Source of the DNA: Cercophora sp. LCS_1
Lineage: Eukaryota; Ascomycota; Sordariomycetes; Sordariales; Lasiosphaeriaceae
NCBI GenBank assembly: GCA_036250225.1
Contig: JAPZLL010000005.1
Span: forward strand, 620,001-684,000
DNA length: 64,000 nt
Direction of reading: 5' to 3'
The notes under the pieces were generated by a model that searched no databases, was not told where the DNA came from, and saw only the letters and a list, made by a program, of their open reading frames with translations. Each line of letters opens with the position of its first letter. The stretch's first letter is position 1. Shown here in pieces: positions 23,701 to 35,224 of the stretch. Made by a program: the position numbers and the translations under genes.

Positions 23701-25587
23701 TCAGAAGTTCTCCTTGCCCCAAACAAAGTTGAATCTAATTTGGTCAGTTAATTTCCGTAGATACCCGGAAAGCGATTCGAACTTACCCAGGTTCACTGTA
23801 TTTGTTGCAGAAGATATGCAGCGCGCTACCGAGGCCCTTGGGACCGCAGAAGAAGACGCCAGCCTCAGCAGGAGCATGTAGTTTCCTGATACCCCTGAAG
23901 ATCATATCCCAGTTGGGGCGACCAAAATTAGTGGGAGACCGTAGACCGGTGATGGTATCCTTGTCGGCGTTTGCGTCATTGATCATGATATTCGTGGCAT
24001 CGTCGACCTTAATCTTGGCCGTCAAGTAGGTATGAATCTCAATGCGGTTGTCCACATCCTGAGCCTCAATGGCGAGCAGCAGGGAGCGGAACCACTCGAA
24101 CGAGCCGAAATCTCTGCAAATCCAGAAAAAGTAGACCTTGCTCAACCGTGTCTTCTTCTGGGGGTAGTTCATCCTGTACCAGATCGACTTGAGGATCGAG
24201 GCGAAAGGTGTCACTCCGATGCCGGCACCGCACAGGATCGAAATCTCGTACTTGAACACGTCTTCAGAGGCAGAGCCAAAGGGCCCGTCGATGTAGACTC
24301 TTGGAAGGACTCGGCGAAGGGCGGGGTCGACCTCGTTGCTCTCCGGGTTCACGCCAACAACCTTGGAGGCGTCACCCCTCTTCTTATCAAACTCGCACCC
24401 GAGGGTCTCAGCGACTGCCCGGGTGAAGTCACCAGCCACACGCATGTGGATGGAGATGTAGTCCTCTTCAGGCGCACTGGTAAGGGTGAAGGGGTGGTAC
24501 TGCCACAAGGACACGGCAGGGCAGCAGAAGAAGATGTACTGGCCAGCTCTTGTCTTGGTGTTCTCTTTCTTGATCTGGATTTCGCAGACATTGCTCGGGT
24601 GCTGGATGACCTTGGAAATGTACGTCTTGTGTCGGCCGCGGACCTCGCGAGCAATACGCTCGGCCAGATAGATGAAGCCACCGTACATCCACCACTGCCA
24701 AAACACACCGATAGCCTGGGTGCCGATCGAGATGCAGAAGGGCGCAAAGTCGGGCTGAATCATGCAGAAGGCTCCGTGGACCGACCAGAAAAAGAAGAAG
24801 ACAATGAACATGTGGTGAGTGTACCAGAATCGTTCATAGTTGGCTCGGCGTGTCTTCTCGACTGAGGTGATGACCATGCCGGTCAAGGCAATCAGCATGA
24901 TGTAGCCAGTCCAGCCCGGACCAGAGACGAAGTTGGCCAGCAGCCATCCGTAAATGCCGAGGTTGTTCTTCGCAGCAACCTGGGCAAAGTTGTTCCAGTG
25001 GGCAATCGTATGGACCCACGAGAAGAAGAAGATCGACCATGCGGTGGTGATGTGGAAGGTAATGTTCTTGTCGAACTGGATGATGCCGTTGAGGGGTGTC
25101 TGCCGAGCAAGCGAGATGAACGTACGGCAGACCGGGAACAAGATGAGGGCGATATCGACGTGGAGTACCAGCGCTGCCGATCGAGCAATCATGTACGTCG
25201 GCCCAAATGTGTCGCGGGCTATCTGCAAATTGTCCTTGACGGCATAGTTGACAAAACCAAATGCAAACACGATGGCGTGAAGAACGACGAAGACGAAAAC
25301 AAAACTGCAGCGTGTCAGTAATCTCGACCCAAGCGTGCTCCCCGCATCAATGGGAATTCCTCGAGTCCTTACATGCGACGGTATCCTTCGTTGACCATCC
25401 AACGATCGTATTTCTCCTTAAATGACAGCTCTTTTTGCCTCTCCTGTGTCATTTCGCCCGACAGCAACATCCGCGTGAGCGGCGTCCATCTTGCTCGCTC
25501 CGACTGCTTCGTCGAACTTGTGCTGCTCCGGTTGGAGGAGAAGCCGCCTTTGAAGTCCCCTCCTCTGTAGTAGTCGTAGCCGGCCAT
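23701..25587 (-). CDS. noxA: NADPH oxidase A (gp91phox-like, no EF hands)
   Basis: Superoxide-generating transmembrane flavocytochrome used by filamentous fungi in sexual development, hyphal fusion and infection structures. Exons are 25587-25373, 25304-23787 and 23734-23701 (introns 68 and 52 bp, in phase), giving 588 residues. Cytoplasmic N-terminus, six membrane helices, and heme-ligating His pairs in HITTAWSIFFFSWVHTIAH and FWYTHHMFIVFFFFWSVHG. FAD-binding motif HPFTLTSAPEEDYISIH. NADPH-binding motifs CGAGIGVTPFASILK and FFCGPKGLG. The last 34-nt exon completes the hallmark ending VWGKENF. The N-terminus lacks the Ca-binding EF hands of NoxC and the long extension of NoxB, so NoxA is the best fit. 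At the first junction the codon becomes Ile (RRI), where relatives usually have Met. Confidence 0.96.
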
Positions 25588-28500
25588 GGCGGGCAGCGTT
25601 CGTGTCGTCGGCCGGTTCTACAATGGGTATTTCCGAGCCCCTATTCACAGTCCGTTTCTCTCGCCCACCTCCAGGGCAACTTGATTCCTGCCTCTTTCTA
25701 TGATCCCAAGTCTAATAGTCGAACACACACGCGGGTCGGTATTTTCAGTATTCAGAGCCTGCTGAACCGGTAATGCGACCCATCTAATCGGAAATCGAGA
25801 ATCGTATTGGCGACACCAGGCGCAACATGCAAAGGAGTGTGAAGGAAAAGATTGAGAGAGCCTGCAGATGCCACGGCGGCGAGGCGGAATGGTCAGCAAC
25901 CACAGCTCGGAAAGAATGCACTGCACCGGACGAGGAAGGGGGAGGAAAGAGAGGAGTGGGAGGGCGGAGGGCCGGGCGTGGGCGAGGGTATGGTTATGAG
26001 AGACGCCAAGCACCCGGCGGAAAGAAACATGAGCCGATTCTGTGCAGATCATACCTGCCCACAAATGCCTGCATGCGGCGGTTGTCCCCAATCGGCGTCG
26101 GCCAGTGACCTGTCAGGGGTGCCAGACCCTGTCAACCCTGTCGTTGGTCGGGACCTCAAGAAACGTGTCTGGACTGCGGGAGGCCAATGGCGAATGACTC
26201 GGAGACGACGCAATTAAAACAGCAGACACAAAAGCTGGAACCTGCCAGGGGCGCGTCGAGGATTCGGAAATGGGGAGCCAGCGAGCGTCGTAAGAGTTCA
26301 ACGAGGCCTGCCACTTGGGCCGCGAGACTCCCCATATCCACGAAACGAGCTTGCCGAGACCGTTCCAGGGTCAACGCAGCGGACAGCGTTACGTGCGCTG
26401 AGTCTTCTTCTGGGGCTCTGCGGCTAGTGATGGCGCCACTGCAGGGGAGACATCTGCGAACCTCGTCTTCGATTTCCCCTCCATCTCTTGGCTTTCTTGG
26501 ACGGAGAAGCCAAAGCGGATGAAGCAACCCGACAATTTACTTTCCGAAGCGGCGATATGGCCAGTTCGGTTATTTTCTTGTCAGTAAACATTGCGGTTCT
26601 CCTTCTTCGTGGTCTGCCGATATCAAACAGCCCAGGCAACATCTGTAGCAGTCGCGACACCCGACATCCAAAGCCGCCCACCATCCGAACTCAGCGACGG
26701 TTGATGCGCCGGCCTGGCCTGATTGAGAAAGGCCGGGTTCTGGCTGGTAAAATGAGTCTGTGATCGGACTGATCGCCATGAAGAACAGGGGGGAGAAAGT
26801 GGAGAATGACACCACTTTTTTGAAGACAAGAGCTTCCTTCTCGACCCAGAGCCCGCTTCGAAACACGATGCTGGGGCAGCGTCGAAGTCCTGGCAGCGAC
26901 AGAAAAGGAGCGCGAGGCTCAGGGGCCTGCCAAGAACCAGGAACCACAGTGCTCCACAAATCCCGACCGTTTGGCAGCCGCCATTGGCTGTCGGGGAGTT
27001 TGGTCCTGGGGTCGGTTGCGCCCGCGTTGCGGTTGCTGTTTCGGCCAGGATCCTGACACACAGGCGGGGACTGAGTTCTGGTGCCAAGCCAGGTCGCAAC
27101 GTCAGAACGCCCCCAAGCTTCAATGCTGGCGCCCGCAAACAACGACCAACCGTTACCCAGAACACCATCACGGGCCCTGCTGCTGTGCTTGTCCAGCTTC
27201 AAGTCGCGAACCAGCCTTGCAGCGATCCATTCGGAGATTTTCTTCCACGGCGATTCGCGGTCGGGTTATAGCCCTCTTCCGCACCAATCTGCCGTCGCCA
27301 TCTGCCGTGAACAAATCGCCGTTGCAAAGCTTCTAGACTAGATGCGAGGATCTCTCAGCTCGCGCCTCAAGTTCGTTGATGCAACATGCAGAAGCAAAGG
27401 CTGCTCCCGCCATGTTTGCTTCCGCTGTTTGGCCGCGCAAAAGCATCTATATCCGGGCTCTTCTTGACATTCTGCGTTCCCGACATGCCACTCTCCGTCT
27501 CTTTGCGTCTTTTGGAAAAGTGGTATCTCACAGCCTTCATCTGGTCCCGCCCTGTTTCCCACCGAGCTGGCGAACTGGCAAACGGAGAGAGTCAGCCCGC
27601 CGTGAAGGAATCCTGCATGCATCACACATTCCCATGCATGCAGCGTCTGCTCACCCCGACTTTGACCTCCCTACTGGCCCATCAACCCCTGCCTCGGATC
27701 CCCCAGCGCAAACTGCACAGCAACCCGTAGAGAAATGTGTAATCCATGAGTCGATCCCTGCCGACGCGATCCAAGCGCCCGACTCTTCTATACTTAGGAT
27801 TCCAAGATTCAAGTCGGCTCTGCATCTCCAAGATAGCGAGAATGAAGTCAAGTCACGGGATTTTCTAGACCCCACCTCAAGCAGTCTAGACCACAAGTAG
27901 AAGACAGTTAGAACGACCCATATGTACATGCAATTGTTGGCGCTTGAGTTGGTTCTACCCATTGTCTCCCTCATAAATTTCTGAATCAAAAGGCCCGAGG
28001 TCTTCAAAGCGATATTCGGGGCCTCTGAAGCATAATTGAAGACCTCTGGTTCGTTTTTTTGGTTCTTTTTTACAAAAAAGAATAATTGACTTCTTGACGT
28101 CTTGGTAGCCCGTTTATCTTGTCAACAACTTTTTTTGTTACCTCAAATCAGAGCGTCCATGACAACTACAGCACTGAGATTAGATCTTCATCCATATTGT
28201 TACCAATCTAAAAGAGCCACGGAGGAGGTCCCGGAATCAACTATATCTCTCCCAAATGCAACCAATTTCTCGACCGCGGTCCATAAGCCACAGGGTAATA
28301 TCCCATTTCTTGGACATCCGAAGCCGTAGTCATTGCTTCTATCATACACATCTAAGTTCCTCGCAGTAACCACTTACACGAGTCTATTGACACGAAATCA
28401 TTGACATCACCGCGGACCAACACTACAGCTCATGGCAGCGGTCGTGTAGAGGGACGGGCGGACTCGGGTTGAAGTCAAGGGTTGGCCACTCGGTCAGGAT

Positions 28501-28997
28501 CACTGCAGATGCTAAAATCGAACAAACATACGGATCTCTGGAACCCAGCTGCATGGAGAGGAACGCGCAGAAAACCCCGACTTTCCAGACAACAGCCCGC
28601 CCGGAGAGACTCCTCTTGAACAGGTATCCCCGGGATAACAGGTCACTGGGGCCCCTGACGAAACGAGTGAATGCGCTATCCCGCTGTATTGAAGGAATGG
28701 GGCTATGAAAAGACCAATGCAATTACCCACCACCCTCTACGATGACATAGCTGCGAAAGTGATGTTTGTTTGAAGTCGTACTTTCCCATGATTCGTCAAC
28801 AACAACAACAACCTTGTTCCCGTGTCAACCACCAAGATATGAGGTGCCTTTCTGCATTCTTCACCTATCTGTCCCACCCACTACGCCGGGCCTCGTCTCC
28901 GGTTCAAGAAAAAGGTCATAAGCCTATGGGCGCCGGTGAAAGAACAAATGAAAAGCGGAATGCTTCAACTCCCAACCACCGATCATCACCCTCCACC
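25588..28997. other. 3.4-kb gene-poor region upstream of NoxA
   Basis: No conserved protein is recognisable on either strand; open frames here have compositionally odd, unsupported translations. It should contain the NoxA promoter and a long leader, plus the 3' flank of the E2 gene. The segment about 27,990-28,140 is AT-richer and holds inverted repeats (separate entry). Confidence 0.5.
27997..28083. repeat. Inverted repeats in AT-rich intergenic DNA
   Basis: Arms GAGGTCTTCAA (27997-28007) and TTGAAGACCTC (28036-28046) are perfectly complementary over 11 bp with a 28-nt spacer. Just downstream TTCTTTTTT and AAAAAAGAA form a second near-palindrome (about 28064-28083). Function unknown. Confidence 0.6.
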
Positions 28998-29952
28998 TTA
29001 GGTCGCATACTTGCGGGTCCACTCGCGGGCCGTCGCCTCGTACCTAGCGCGGTCTGTCTTGTACACGTGAGCGATCTCGGGGACCAGCGGGTCATCAGGG
29101 TTCGGGTCTGTCAACATCGAGCAGATTGAAAGCAGAACTAAAGTCAAAGGTCGTTAGCATAAGCAGGGAAATGGCGGGGCGAATGAGCAAGGCTTCTTAC
29201 CCTTCGAAACTGTCAACGCTGGGCTCCACTGGTCTCGGAGGATGTCGAGGCAGATGCTGCCGTTGCTGTTGATGTTGGGGTGATAGATTCTGGTTGTGAA
29301 GTTGACCTTGGGGGGCTTGAAGGGGTAGTCGGTTGGGAAATGGATGGTCAGGAAAAACACGCCGCCGGCATACGGTGACTCCGCCTATGAATTATCTTGT
29401 CAGCTAAGTTTCTCGAGCTATCGCTCATGACGGGACGACGTTGCCGCATTCAGACCCTAGCCCGAACACGTGAGCTTGGTGGGGGGCGGAGTTGGCGGCA
29501 TGTTTGAACATCGACCGATCGCGAAAAGAACTTACAGGACCCATAATCGTTGCTTGCCAGTGGAACTGAAAGTTATGTTAGCCGCTGTTGATGATATGCC
29601 ATGATACATGGACGCAGGCTTGTTTCTGGCGGGGAGAACAAGACTAGCCGCGTTCGGAAGTGGGGTGGTGTTTGCGTACCAGATCATCACCGTGGTCAGT
29701 GGACTTGGGTCCGGCAGAGCAGGAAGAGGGCGGGTCGCTGAAAATCGAAATGTCAGCGTCACGGTTCCAAAGAATATTGGATGCATCAAAGTTTGGTGTG
29801 ACAGCAGCCCGCGGCAGGCAGCATCATGGAGTCGGGCTTCCGGGCGATCGCAGCCGCGGCACTGGCAAATGTGCTGAACAGCAAACGAAGATGTCGCGGG
29901 CAACGTACCGGCCGAGGTCAGCGAGTTCCTTGTTAATTCTCTTGAGAGCCAT
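28998..29952 (-). CDS. UBC4: Ubiquitin-conjugating enzyme E2, UBC4/5 type, with 4-residue insertion
   Basis: Class I E2 that accepts ubiquitin from E1 for short-lived and abnormal protein turnover. Five exons: 29952-29909, 29737-29680, 29565-29536 (30 nt), 29384-29201 and 29137-28998; introns 171, 114, 151 and 63 bp, all in phase, giving 151 residues. UBC4/5 members are normally 147. The extra residues lie between SCSAGP and DDLFHWQATIMGP, where KSTDHG replaces the usual two residues (VG/IG). The catalytic Cys is in NGSICLDILRDQWSPAL, with the HPN motif intact (YHPNIN). The C-terminus EWTRKYAT is standard. Introns are longer than elsewhere in the window, as often in this gene. Confidence 0.95.
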
Positions 29953-31194
29953 TATATCGAGTGTATGTGGTTTTTTGTGTCTGGGAAGACGGGCGTTGGA
30001 GAGCGGTGGGCGATCTGGAGGTTTAAACTCGTCAGCGATGGTGGGGGAAGAATGCCAAAGAACCCGAGTGAAGCGGCAAAAGAGCCTGAGGGGAGATGAC
30101 AAGGTGCGCAAAGAGAGGCGGTACGAAAAAAAAAAAAGGAAGGAAGGGGACAGCAAAGCTTACTATAGGAAGGCACGTAGTGTATTTGTGTGTCTGTGGA
30201 TGTTCGTGATGATCGTCCAAATGGAGGGATCCAAGGGGGTCGAGGGGTCAAGTTTAGGTTGCAAGAAGAATGGGAGGGGAAGCGACGGGAGCAGGCGGGT
30301 CAACAAAGGCGGGTTAGGTACCAGCGGGCACGAGACTGGCCTGGCCACTGACAGCAGGTTTTTCAGGCGGTTTTAGCGCCCTTGTGCCCAATCGGCGGTT
30401 GGCGCTCAGCTGGGCGGCAGCTGGATTTTGATTAGCTAATCAAGCCGCTAACACGATTGCCCCTCCCTTGCGGCAACTTGTGCTTGAGTCGCGAAGGCGC
30501 TGTTAAGGATGAAGGGAAGGCGATCTTGCACAGCCACTGGAGTCCTCAAACAGCCACCGTCCACCAGCTTCCCTCACCTTCCTCACCGTGCAAACTGACT
30601 GATGGATGAATCAGATACTACCTGTCGATTTCAACTTGTCACGATTACCAAGGAAAACAGCTTTTTTTCTTCGCCTCTCGGTTGCAACGCAAGGCCTTTC
30701 CGCTTGATACCTTACGGGAGCGGATGGAGTCGGAACTAGCCACACAATAGCTCTTCTCTAGGTTTGTTTGTCTTGAATGGGAACTTTCCGAAGTGCCGGA
30801 GCTCACAATAAAGGCTGCCTTGACGCTCGACCATCCACTTAGACAAGGCCAAGATGCTATCTGAGATGCCGTCCGCCGATCAACTAGCAACCACCAGCTC
30901 CATCAATAACAGTGATGATGCTTTTGGGGAAATGGGTGGCTGTTGTTTTGCAGCCGTCAGGCGCCCGTGGGGACACATGTGCCTATGACTGGAGCCATCT
31001 GCCAGAATCAAACCTCGGTGGCCAGTAGGTGCATTGCAGCAATTGGGCTTTCATTGGGCCACCACCCAATCCATACGGGCCTGCTGCTGGCCTGCAGGTC
31101 GGTGTCTGCGTCCAAAGTGGATGCAGGATGCACAGCGGGCTGAATGCATTGGTGGAAGTGTATTATTTTGGGTTCTACCTTGCTGGCTGGTTTG
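29953..31194. other. Intergenic region E2 promoter / GCDH 3' flank
   Basis: About 1.2 kb. A 12-nt A run (about 30127-30138) and pyrimidine-rich DNA lie upstream of the E2 start. No gene is recognised. Confidence 0.5.
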
Positions 31195-32537
31195 CTACAC
31201 AAATGCCTGAACTCCGGTGATGGCTCTCCCAAGGATCAAACTGTGGATGTCACTTTGCCCTTCGTAAGTTTGGGTAACGAAGAGGTTCGCTACGTGTCTC
31301 CCGATGCCATACTCATCGCTCACAGCGTTGCCGCCAAAGATCTCTTGAAGCACACGGGCATTCCAAAGCGCCCGATCACAGTTTTGGCGCTTGATCATAC
31401 TGATCATTTCGGGTGTTGCCTTGTCCTGGTCCTTCAAACGGCCAACTTGGATCGCCGCGAGCGTGCCGTATGCGGCATCCGTTGAGGCATCCGCCAACTT
31501 TTTTTGCACCAGCTGATATTTTGCCAGGGGGTTTCCTTTGAACTGCTTCCGCTCGAGGGCATACGTCCTGGCTCTTGCAATGCAGTCTTCGAGTGCACCC
31601 ATGATGCCCAGGGCAATGCCATACCTAGCGCTGTTCAGGCAGCTGAACGGGCCCTTGAGGCCCTCAACCTCGGGGAACATGTTCTCCCGTGGGACGGGGC
31701 AGTCGTCGAGCTGGATCATGCCTGTGATCGAGGCCCTGAGGCCATTCTTGTTCTTGATAGCCGGCGTTTCCAGAGTTCCTGCGGGAGCATCCTTCCTATC
31801 AACAAGAAAGCCTCGGATCTTGCCGGTCTCCTGCAGCTTGGCCCACACAAGCAGCACATCAGCAATCGGCGAGTTGGTGATCCAAGTTTTTGCTCCACTC
31901 AAAAGATAGTACCCCTTCTTCGTAGGGTGTGGCCGCGCTGTTGTTTCCATCGAACCGGGGTCGCTTCCATGGTTTGGCTCAGTCAACCCAAATGCGCCAA
32001 TCAGCTTTCCTTTGGCCATGTCAGGGAGGTAGCGTTCCTTCTGCTCGGCCGACCCGAACTCATAGATGCCCCCCATGACTAGGGACGACTGGACGCTCAT
32101 ACCGGAGCGATAACCACTGTCAACGCGCTCAACAGCACGCGTAATGAGGCCACTGGCAACAGTAGAAACACCGGCACAGCCGTACCCGTCAATTGTAGCG
32201 CCTAGCAAGCCGAGCTCGCCCATTTCTCGGAGGATTTGCGGGTCATAGTGCTCGTCGCGGTATGCCTCTGTCGGTCGTCAGCCGGAGTTTCCTAAAAGCA
32301 CCAGGAGAAAACAAAAATGATCTCACGCAGCACCCGGGGAAGCAATTGCTCCTGGCAATAGCGTTCGGCCGTTTCAGAGACGGCGAGTTCCTCGGCTGTC
32401 AGGAGTGTCTTGGAGCCAAGGGGATCCTCCCAGTCGAATTGAGGGCCCGGCGCTGACGCAAAGTTACGAATACCATATCGCAGAGTAGGACGGAAGAGAA
32501 GCCGCCGAGGGCAACTTCTAGAGAGCAAACGCGACAT
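31195..32537 (-). CDS. Glutaryl-CoA dehydrogenase, mitochondrial
   Basis: Oxidises and decarboxylates glutaryl-CoA to crotonyl-CoA in lysine and tryptophan catabolism in the mitochondrial matrix. Exons are 32537-32327 and 32267-31195 with a 59-bp intron, giving 427 residues. The N-terminus MSRLLSRSCPRRLLFR is rich in Arg and Ser without acids, a typical presequence, with mature protein beginning near FDWEDPLGSKTLL. Family motifs: GLTEPNHGSDPGSM, SGAKTWITNSPIADV, ARTYALERKQF. Catalytic Glu about 406 lies in TYEGQSDIHSLILGRAITG, diagnostic of GCDH over other acyl-CoA dehydrogenases. It is divergent from the unknown gene at 33151. Confidence 0.95.
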
Positions 32538-33150
32538 GGTGGAATGACGGAGGGAAAAGCCACCGACGAACGGACCGAGCGGCGGGAGGCTGCTTCACTT
32601 CCGTCATCGATGCCCCGCTGATAGCCGTGACAATAGCCGAGGTCAGTACGCAGGGTTAGGGCTGTCTATGTTGCCTGGACGACGAAAGGGGTTCAGGGGC
32701 TACTGATGATGGAACAGCCCCAATGTAAATACCTAAAAATGGATATACCCAAAATCGTCTGTTTATATATCCCCAAGGAGTTTCGGACTTTCGGTCTCAT
32801 ACATTGCAGCGTTTCTTTGTTTTCCCTGGCAAACCGGCCAAACGATTGCTCCTTCCCGTGAACAAAACGGTGCGGGATTCCAGTGTGAGCTTGACGATAA
32901 GGCTCAGCCCACGTGGCTAGAACGGAGAAGGTATCACTACATGGGGCTGCTGGCTGCAGGAGCAACTGGTGATTGAAGAATCCGATCAAGGCATCGGTTT
33001 CTGTTTCTCCACTCGAGAAAAAGCATTGCAACTCATCGTCTCTTCTCCTGAATAACCGAGCTCTCTGCCTATTTTGGGTGTATTCTTTGTGAGAAGCTCA
33101 TTGAATTTAATTCCGGTCTTCTGAGGGTCTCGGGCGCACCGGGATTCTTC
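32538..33150. promoter_or_regulatory. Divergent intergenic region GCDH / unknown
   Basis: About 610 bp between divergent starts. It presumably contains both promoters; no specific site can be defended. Confidence 0.35.
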
Positions 33151-34783
33151 ATGGCCAAGGGGTCGTTTTGCTTCTCTTCTTCAAGAGGAATTCCGTGTCG
33201 CCATGACATCTCATTTGTCAGTTACGATGGACCTCCGAGCCCTTGGTCCGAGGGTCTCATAAGGGGCGATGTAAGAGCATCGGAGCGACAGGTCGCCAAG
33301 GCAAGCCCCGAGGACACATCTGGACCTAAATCGCATCTCGCACCCGAGTCCAGGAGTGGTGGTACCCGAAACATTTGCCCTAAGCCTTGGAAACGAAAGG
33401 GATCGCCAGATGCGGCGGAAGAAACCCAAATTCACAGTCTGGTTGAAGATAGCGGAACCCCCGCGTGGAAGAGTCTCGAGGCCCCCAGCGACATGGGAGC
33501 GTTGAGTATTGACGAAGTTGGCAAGAGACCATGGACCAAGCAATCTCTTGATTTGGTTTCCTGTCCCGATCTTGGGAGGCCAAGTCATGAGAGCGAGACG
33601 CATGTCAGTTTATCTCAATATACGACTTGGAGAGGAGCTACTAAAGACTGCCTTTCAGACACAGGGTTCACTCACCATACGGGAACCGACACGTATCAAC
33701 GATACAACTCCGGCCCGACCAAACCGCACCAGAAGTCAATCTCGAAGTAGGAAACTCTTTCGTTCAAAATCCGTCTCCGCGGCTGCTCCCGCGCTAGACG
33801 CAACAAGAGTGCAAGGCAGAGAGCGCCGGCGTCTGAACAGGATGTCGTGTGAAATAGTCTCCGAGTCAAAGACAGGTAGCCCGATATACAACACCACAAC
33901 ATCGGAGGATCGGCCTAGCTCCCATCTCATCGCCATTGCCGGCATGATGATTGCGATAGATCAACTCGATCGGCTCTCATCCATGGCCGATGACCGATTG
34001 GGCACCCCAAGGGCAAAACCACGTATTTCTACGAGCCCCGGAATCGCATCGATATCCGAGTCCGTGTCCAGAGTACCGTCCAATACACCCATTACTCTAA
34101 GCGGGTTGTCAAGTATATCGTCAAGTGTTCTTTCGACTCCCTTGATGCCCCCCAATTCACCAGTGGTCGCGGCAGATGCCTCGGCACATTCCTACCAACT
34201 AGTACGTCATGGATGGCCTGTCAGGGCCAAGCGAGCTCACAGTCGACTTTCCGAAGTCCGATCAACAGAAGACTTCCTCGACCGGCCTCTACACGACTTA
34301 GAGTTGGAATCCATTCCACAGTTGCTTGGCATGCAGTATACGCAGCCGGCCTTGACGCCAGAATCGCCAACAAACCACCATGGTGCTTCTCACTATCTTG
34401 CTGGCGCCAATCCAGCCTCGACGCCAGCGAGCGAGCTAGGTTTGAAGGGACGTGGCTTGCCTGAGTCCCAGCCTGCTCCGAGTCATGACTACGATGCGTC
34501 ACAGGTGCTTGATGCGGGAGCGAGTTTGCCAATCCATCAACGGCGCGGAGTAGACCTTGCTATATTATCCGTCAGTGGGGAAGAAAGGCCGAATGAGTGG
34601 GATGAATTGTGGGAATCCAAACAGGGCTGGGGTGCAACACCAGGGGGTGAGAGCACTCACACAGTGCAGCGTCACGAACTTGTGTCCCAGTCGGGGAAGT
34701 CATCATTCTCTCGGGAAGAACAGGGTTATGACGAGATTCTCTGGTTGAGTCCGCAAGACGGTGGTAGGCAGCCTGACAAGTGA
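33151..34783 (+). CDS. Hypothetical Ser/Pro-rich protein
   Basis: Not recognised. Two frames join in phase across a 55-bp intron (33604-33658; branch-like CTACTAAAG, acceptor TTTCAG): exon 1 33151-33603 and exon 2 33659-34783, giving 525 residues. The product is soluble and disordered-looking, with a basic RS-like patch (RTRSQSRSRKLFRSKS) just after the junction, Ser/Thr/Pro-rich middle segments, and two more ordered patches, HLIAIAGMMIAIDQLDRLS and ERPNEWDELWESKQGWGA. The ending EEQGYDEILWLSPQDG is acidic and aromatic. No enzyme motif or membrane segment is seen. The long exon-2 frame and clean splice support a real gene, but the start is only the first ATG. Confidence 0.55.
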
Positions 34784-35224
34784 TTCTTCACTGGTTGAAG
34801 AAGTCTCACTGGGGTGTACCATGGAACCATGGGGCCGTAACAAGGTGCAAGGTTGGCGGCGTGGTTCCTGTAACCACGCGCGAGACTTCTTGGGTGTCTG
34901 TCCTATCCGTCCTCTGAGGAACAAGTACAGCCAAACTTGATCACTGAAAGTATAGATGCCTAGGGTATAGACTTAGCACCACAATACCTACAAAACTCCC
35001 TACGTAACCACGCCAGACCAACGCCACGACCGCGGAGTTCCAGTCTCACGGAAACGATCCAGCCCACTCTATTAGGTATCATAACCCGTGACCCTACTAT
35101 ATTTATACATGCCTCCAAAACTCCAAATGCACCCGTGCACCTTAGATGCTCCCAACGGTGGTCCAAACCAACCAACATACTCAACCCAAAAACCCTTGCC
35201 ATGCGAACAAAAGAAACAAGCAAA
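34784..35224. other. Convergent intergenic region
   Basis: About 440 bp between the unknown gene and SYS1. Nothing recognised beyond expected 3' UTRs. Confidence 0.5.

Noticed and set aside
24032..24865. 277-codon frame antisense to NoxA
   Set aside because: Composition shadow of the conserved oxidase.
27376..27900. 174-codon frame in the gene-poor region
   Set aside because: No splice partners, no conserved pattern, and competing open frames of similar length on both strands.
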